This document shows, piece after piece, positions 28,577 to 30,866 of a stretch of DNA of 30,866 nucleotides (position 1 is its first letter; every line of letters starts with the position of its first letter). Position numbers and translations under genes: made by a program. Below the pieces are notes generated by a model. The model did not search any database and was not told where the DNA came from. It worked only from the letters and a program-made list of their open reading frames with translations. The stretch is taken from assembly GCA_003427395.1 (NCBI GenBank), contig BFEA01000173.1:2189889-2220754 (forward strand), in the 5' to 3' direction. The stretch is from Chara braunii (lineage: Eukaryota; Streptophyta; Charophyceae; Charales; Characeae).

Positions 28577-28970
28577 AAGAAAAAAGAAAAATAAGTGTGA
28601 CAGTGTATATTTCCATGTTCTACCGGCAGATTCATTCCATTTTGCTCATCCTATCGATGGAAGTACCATGAGGCCAGCCTGGACGTTGGAGACTTACCTG
28701 TTCTCTTTCTCTCTCTCTCTCTCTCCATCTCTCACACACACACACAAACAAAAAAAAAAGAAGTACGACAATGTAGATTTCCATGTTCTATCCAGTACCC
28801 TCTCTCTCTCTCTCACACACACAAAAAAAAAAATAATAATAAAATACGGTGGTGTATATTTCCATGTTCTAGCCACTAACCTCTCTCTCTCTCTCAGACA
28901 CACACACTCACACACACTCACACACACACTCACACACACACTCACACACACTCACACACACACACACACA
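28430..28970 (+). repeat. Tandem composite repeat with (CT)n(CA)n(A)n cores
   Basis: Four units share a layout of CT run, CA run, A-rich run, then a G(T/A)GTA(T/G)ATTTCCATGTTCTA block. The blocks stand at about 28604, 28770, 28852 and (as unit start) 28880 on. The first two units also share a longer preface (CATGAGG-CAG near 28439 and CCATGAGGCCAGC near 28667, both with GGAGACTTACCTGTT). The last unit has an interrupted (CACACACT)n tract. Microsatellite growth after each duplication explains the length differences. Confidence 0.85.
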
Positions 28971-29048
28971 GAAAAAAAAAGAAAAAAAAAAAAGCCCCGG
29001 AAGCACCTCTCCCACCGCCAGGTTACGAGGTTGCATAAGGGGGAGGAG

Positions 29049-29051
<3 letters not shown>

Positions 29052-29123
<72 letters not shown>
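29052..29123 (+). repeat. (GT)n(GA)n microsatellite
   Basis: About 28 GT units followed by nine or so GA units. It is the reverse complement in kind of the (CT)n(CA)n tract at 28880-28970, so the pair can fold into a long dinucleotide stem. Confidence 0.95.
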
Positions 29124-29550
29124 TCTCCTTTTTTTCGGATGGGGGGGAGGATTTTGCAAATACCCCCATAAGTTCAGATACATGTCAAAATATCCCTAAA
29201 AGATATGGGCACAGTGGCATGGCCTTTCGGGCTGACATATTTGTGTTATGCCCCTGTTAGGCGGGAGTGCACAAATTCGCTTGGCCTTTTGCAATTTGCA
29301 AAGTTCGGCAGAGTCCGATAGGGGTACATTGCAAAGATGGGGTCCAACTGATGGCTGGGGTGTTTCGCAAAATGTTTTTGTCATCATCCTTCGCTGCAGC
29401 GGTCCACTTGTGATCATAATGAATGTATGTAACCGTTTTCACAGCCACATTCAGTCTGTCAAGGAAGTTTATGAGGTTGGGTTAGTGTTAATGCCTGTGA
29501 CTCAGCATATACTTCATCGCGTGCACTGCCATACCACCTCTCTTACCCCA
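29124..29550. other. Unassigned
   Basis: No gene recognised. The start (TTTTGCAAATACCCCCATAAG, then CATGTCAAAATATCCC) has short inverted words (TTTTGCAAATA and TATTTG-type) that look like the end of an old DNA transposon, but I could not find a partner end. Confidence 0.35.
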
Positions 29551-29641
29551 TTCAGACCCCATTTCTGCCACATCATTATTGCTACAGCATAGTTCGTAAC
29601 GCCCATCTAGCAATAATGATGCGGCAGAAATTGGGTCTGAA
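29551..29641. repeat. Near-perfect foldback, 33-bp arms
   Basis: Arm 29551-29583 is the reverse complement of 29609-29641 at 31 of 33 positions, with a 25-base loop. The arms contain CATTATTGCT/AGCAATAATG and GACCCCATTTCTGCC/GGCAGAAATTGGGTC. The right arm runs straight into the GGGTCTGAA minisatellite, so the left arm holds a reverse copy of that unit too. Confidence 0.92.
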
Positions 29642-29757
29642 AGAGGTCTGAATGGGGACTGAAATGGGTCTGAAGGGGGTCTGAAAGGGTCTGTCTGAAG
29701 GGGGTCTGAAAGTGGTCTGAAAGGGGTCTGAAAAGGGACTAGAAGGGGTCTCTAGGA
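29630..29757 (+). repeat. 10-11 bp minisatellite, consensus GGGGTCTGAAA
   Basis: About eleven units of GGGGTCTGAAA or close variants (GGGACTGAAAT, GTGGTCTGAAA). The minus-strand open frame across it encodes a PFQTPFRP-type repeat, which is only the translation of the minisatellite. Confidence 0.93.
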
Positions 29758-30823
29758 CACCTGGATGGGGTCTCAAATGGGACCCACAACGATAAGCGAC
29801 CATGCACCAGCAGGAAATGACAGATGGCTTCCTGTCATAGAGATCTGCGCACCCAACCCAATCACCCGATAAAGACAACAACCTGCCTTCTCCTCATCGG
29901 GCGACAGCGATATATTTTTCTCTCTCCTCACATACCATTTTTTTAACTGGTGTTCTCCCATGTACTCGAACATATCTTTCGTTCACTACCTACCTACCAC
30001 TACTCCAAAGGCTATAAAGTGGACCCCTGAAAGCTATGCTTGCACGACAACAATTCACAAGAGCAAAGATTTTTTGTTTTTGTTTGCTTTTTTTCTCTCT
30101 CTCTCTAGGTACAGGAAGAGAGGAACAGAATTACCCGAAGAAAAAAAAAAAAGCCTCCAAAATGAAAGAGAGAAAGAAAAGAAAGAAGAGAGAAATCTGG
30201 ACACACAAGAAATGTCACTTGGCTTGCGGCTGGCTATCGAGTACGCTTTATTTTTGTTCAAGACTCGAGACAATTTTTTTTATTTTTTATTTTTTTTTAA
30301 GATTCAAGACATTCTGTGTCACTGACAAATAAAACTCGACGCGGAGCACATATTTGTCTTTCACAGAAATCGAAAACAAATAACAGAAAGGAAAAGAAGA
30401 GGGGGCATTTTTTTTTGTTCATTGTTGGTCCCTTCGTGCAGGAGTGCAACGTCCACCTGTGCACAGAAAAAAATAATAATAATAACAAAAAAATCCACAT
30501 GGGCTAACCCTGTTGAGATTCTGCACATCCTCCCAGATTTTCCGACTCTCCTTTCCAAAAAGTAATAATAAATTAAATTAAATTAAGAATAGAAAAAAAA
30601 ATCTGATTTTCCTTGTCACTCTTCTTTTTACCATATGTTCCCATGTTCCCACATCCTCTCAGACTGACAGATGTAAAATAATAAAATTTTAAAATTTTAA
30701 AATTAAGTTAATGAATTTCAATGACAAGGAAAACAATTGACAGATGTGCCATGACCCAAAATGACACATCATAATCATCATGGAAACAACATCCCAACAT
30801 GCGTTACGCCTCTCCATTTCGTG

Positions 30824-30825
<2 letters not shown>
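29758..30825. other. Unassigned AT-rich DNA
   Basis: No gene recognised. It has T and A runs, a TAATAATAATAAC tract (30471-30485), a TAAATTAAATTAAATTAAG tract near 30570, and ATAAAATTTTAAAATTTTAA near 30680-30698, which is self-complementary. Confidence 0.45.

Positions 30826-30866
<41 letters not shown>
30826..30866 (+). repeat. Terminal poly-A run
   Basis: Forty-one A bases run to the end of the window. It may be the tail of a retrotransposon whose body lies upstream, or an unresolved homopolymer at a contig end. No TSD can be tested because the sequence stops here. Confidence 0.9.

Noticed and set aside
28668-29183. ORFs with Thr-His and Val-Cys runs
   Set aside because: These are translations of CA and GT microsatellites.
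29582-29881. 99-codon minus ORF with PFQTPFRP repeats
   Set aside because: It is the translation of the 11-bp minisatellite and the foldback.

Overview
This is a stretch of nuclear DNA from a land plant, dominated by decayed transposable elements, simple repeats and unidentified tandem repeats. The plant call rests on three plant-type L1 LINE relics of one family, a BED-finger hAT transposase relic, and an 11-nt initiator-Met-tRNA primer-binding site of the kind plant LTR retrotransposons use. The exact clade cannot be told from the window. I find no intact protein-coding gene, no rRNA gene and no convincing tRNA gene. One 135-base assembly gap (12385-12519) and a single N (17805) limit what can be read.

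Layout. 1-900 is unassigned. 900-3540 is a 5'-truncated LINE relic with a reverse transcriptase and a C-terminal zinc-binding RT domain. 3575-4290 is a degenerate tandem repeat. 4861-5030 is a short duplication. 5200-7000 (minus strand) is a broken hAT transposase. 7902 is a lone primer-binding site. 8100-8770 is the 3' end of a third LINE of the same family. 9486-9882 holds a duplicated block and GA/GATA microsatellites. 9987-10078 (minus) is a 5' fragment of U2 snRNA with an A-tail and matching target-site duplications, so it is a retroposed copy.

10087-17640 is different in kind. It is GC-rich and CpG-rich at both ends (about 10.1-13.3 kb and 16.0-17.6 kb), with no transposon coding sequence that I recognise. 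It contains ~240-bp degenerate tandem units, the assembly gap flanked by two identical 95-bp copies, a coding-like open stretch ending in a splice-donor-like GTAACC, and two arrays of structured repeats. The first array (13764-14575) has ten stem-loops that all share the apical loop TAAGAT, while their stems change sequence and mostly keep pairing. The second (14872-15153) has three ~120-bp units that can each fold on an AT-rich stem. This pair of arrays is the best candidate in the window for something undescribed.

17732-18587 returns to CT microsatellites, a duplication and a foldback. 20362-20691 is a 330-bp hAT-type MITE with terminal inverted repeats and a 7/8-matching 8-bp target duplication. 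20921-21137 is a purine-rich minisatellite. 21430-28400 is the most complete LINE: gag-like ORF1, endonuclease, RT and zinc-binding domain, all frameshifted and with key residues lost. 28500-30866 holds composite CT/CA and GT/GA microsatellites, a near-perfect foldback, an 11-bp minisatellite and a terminal poly-A run. The mobile relics make a coherent picture: a LINE family supplied retrotransposition, of which the U2 copy is a plausible by-product, and hAT transposases explain the MITE.
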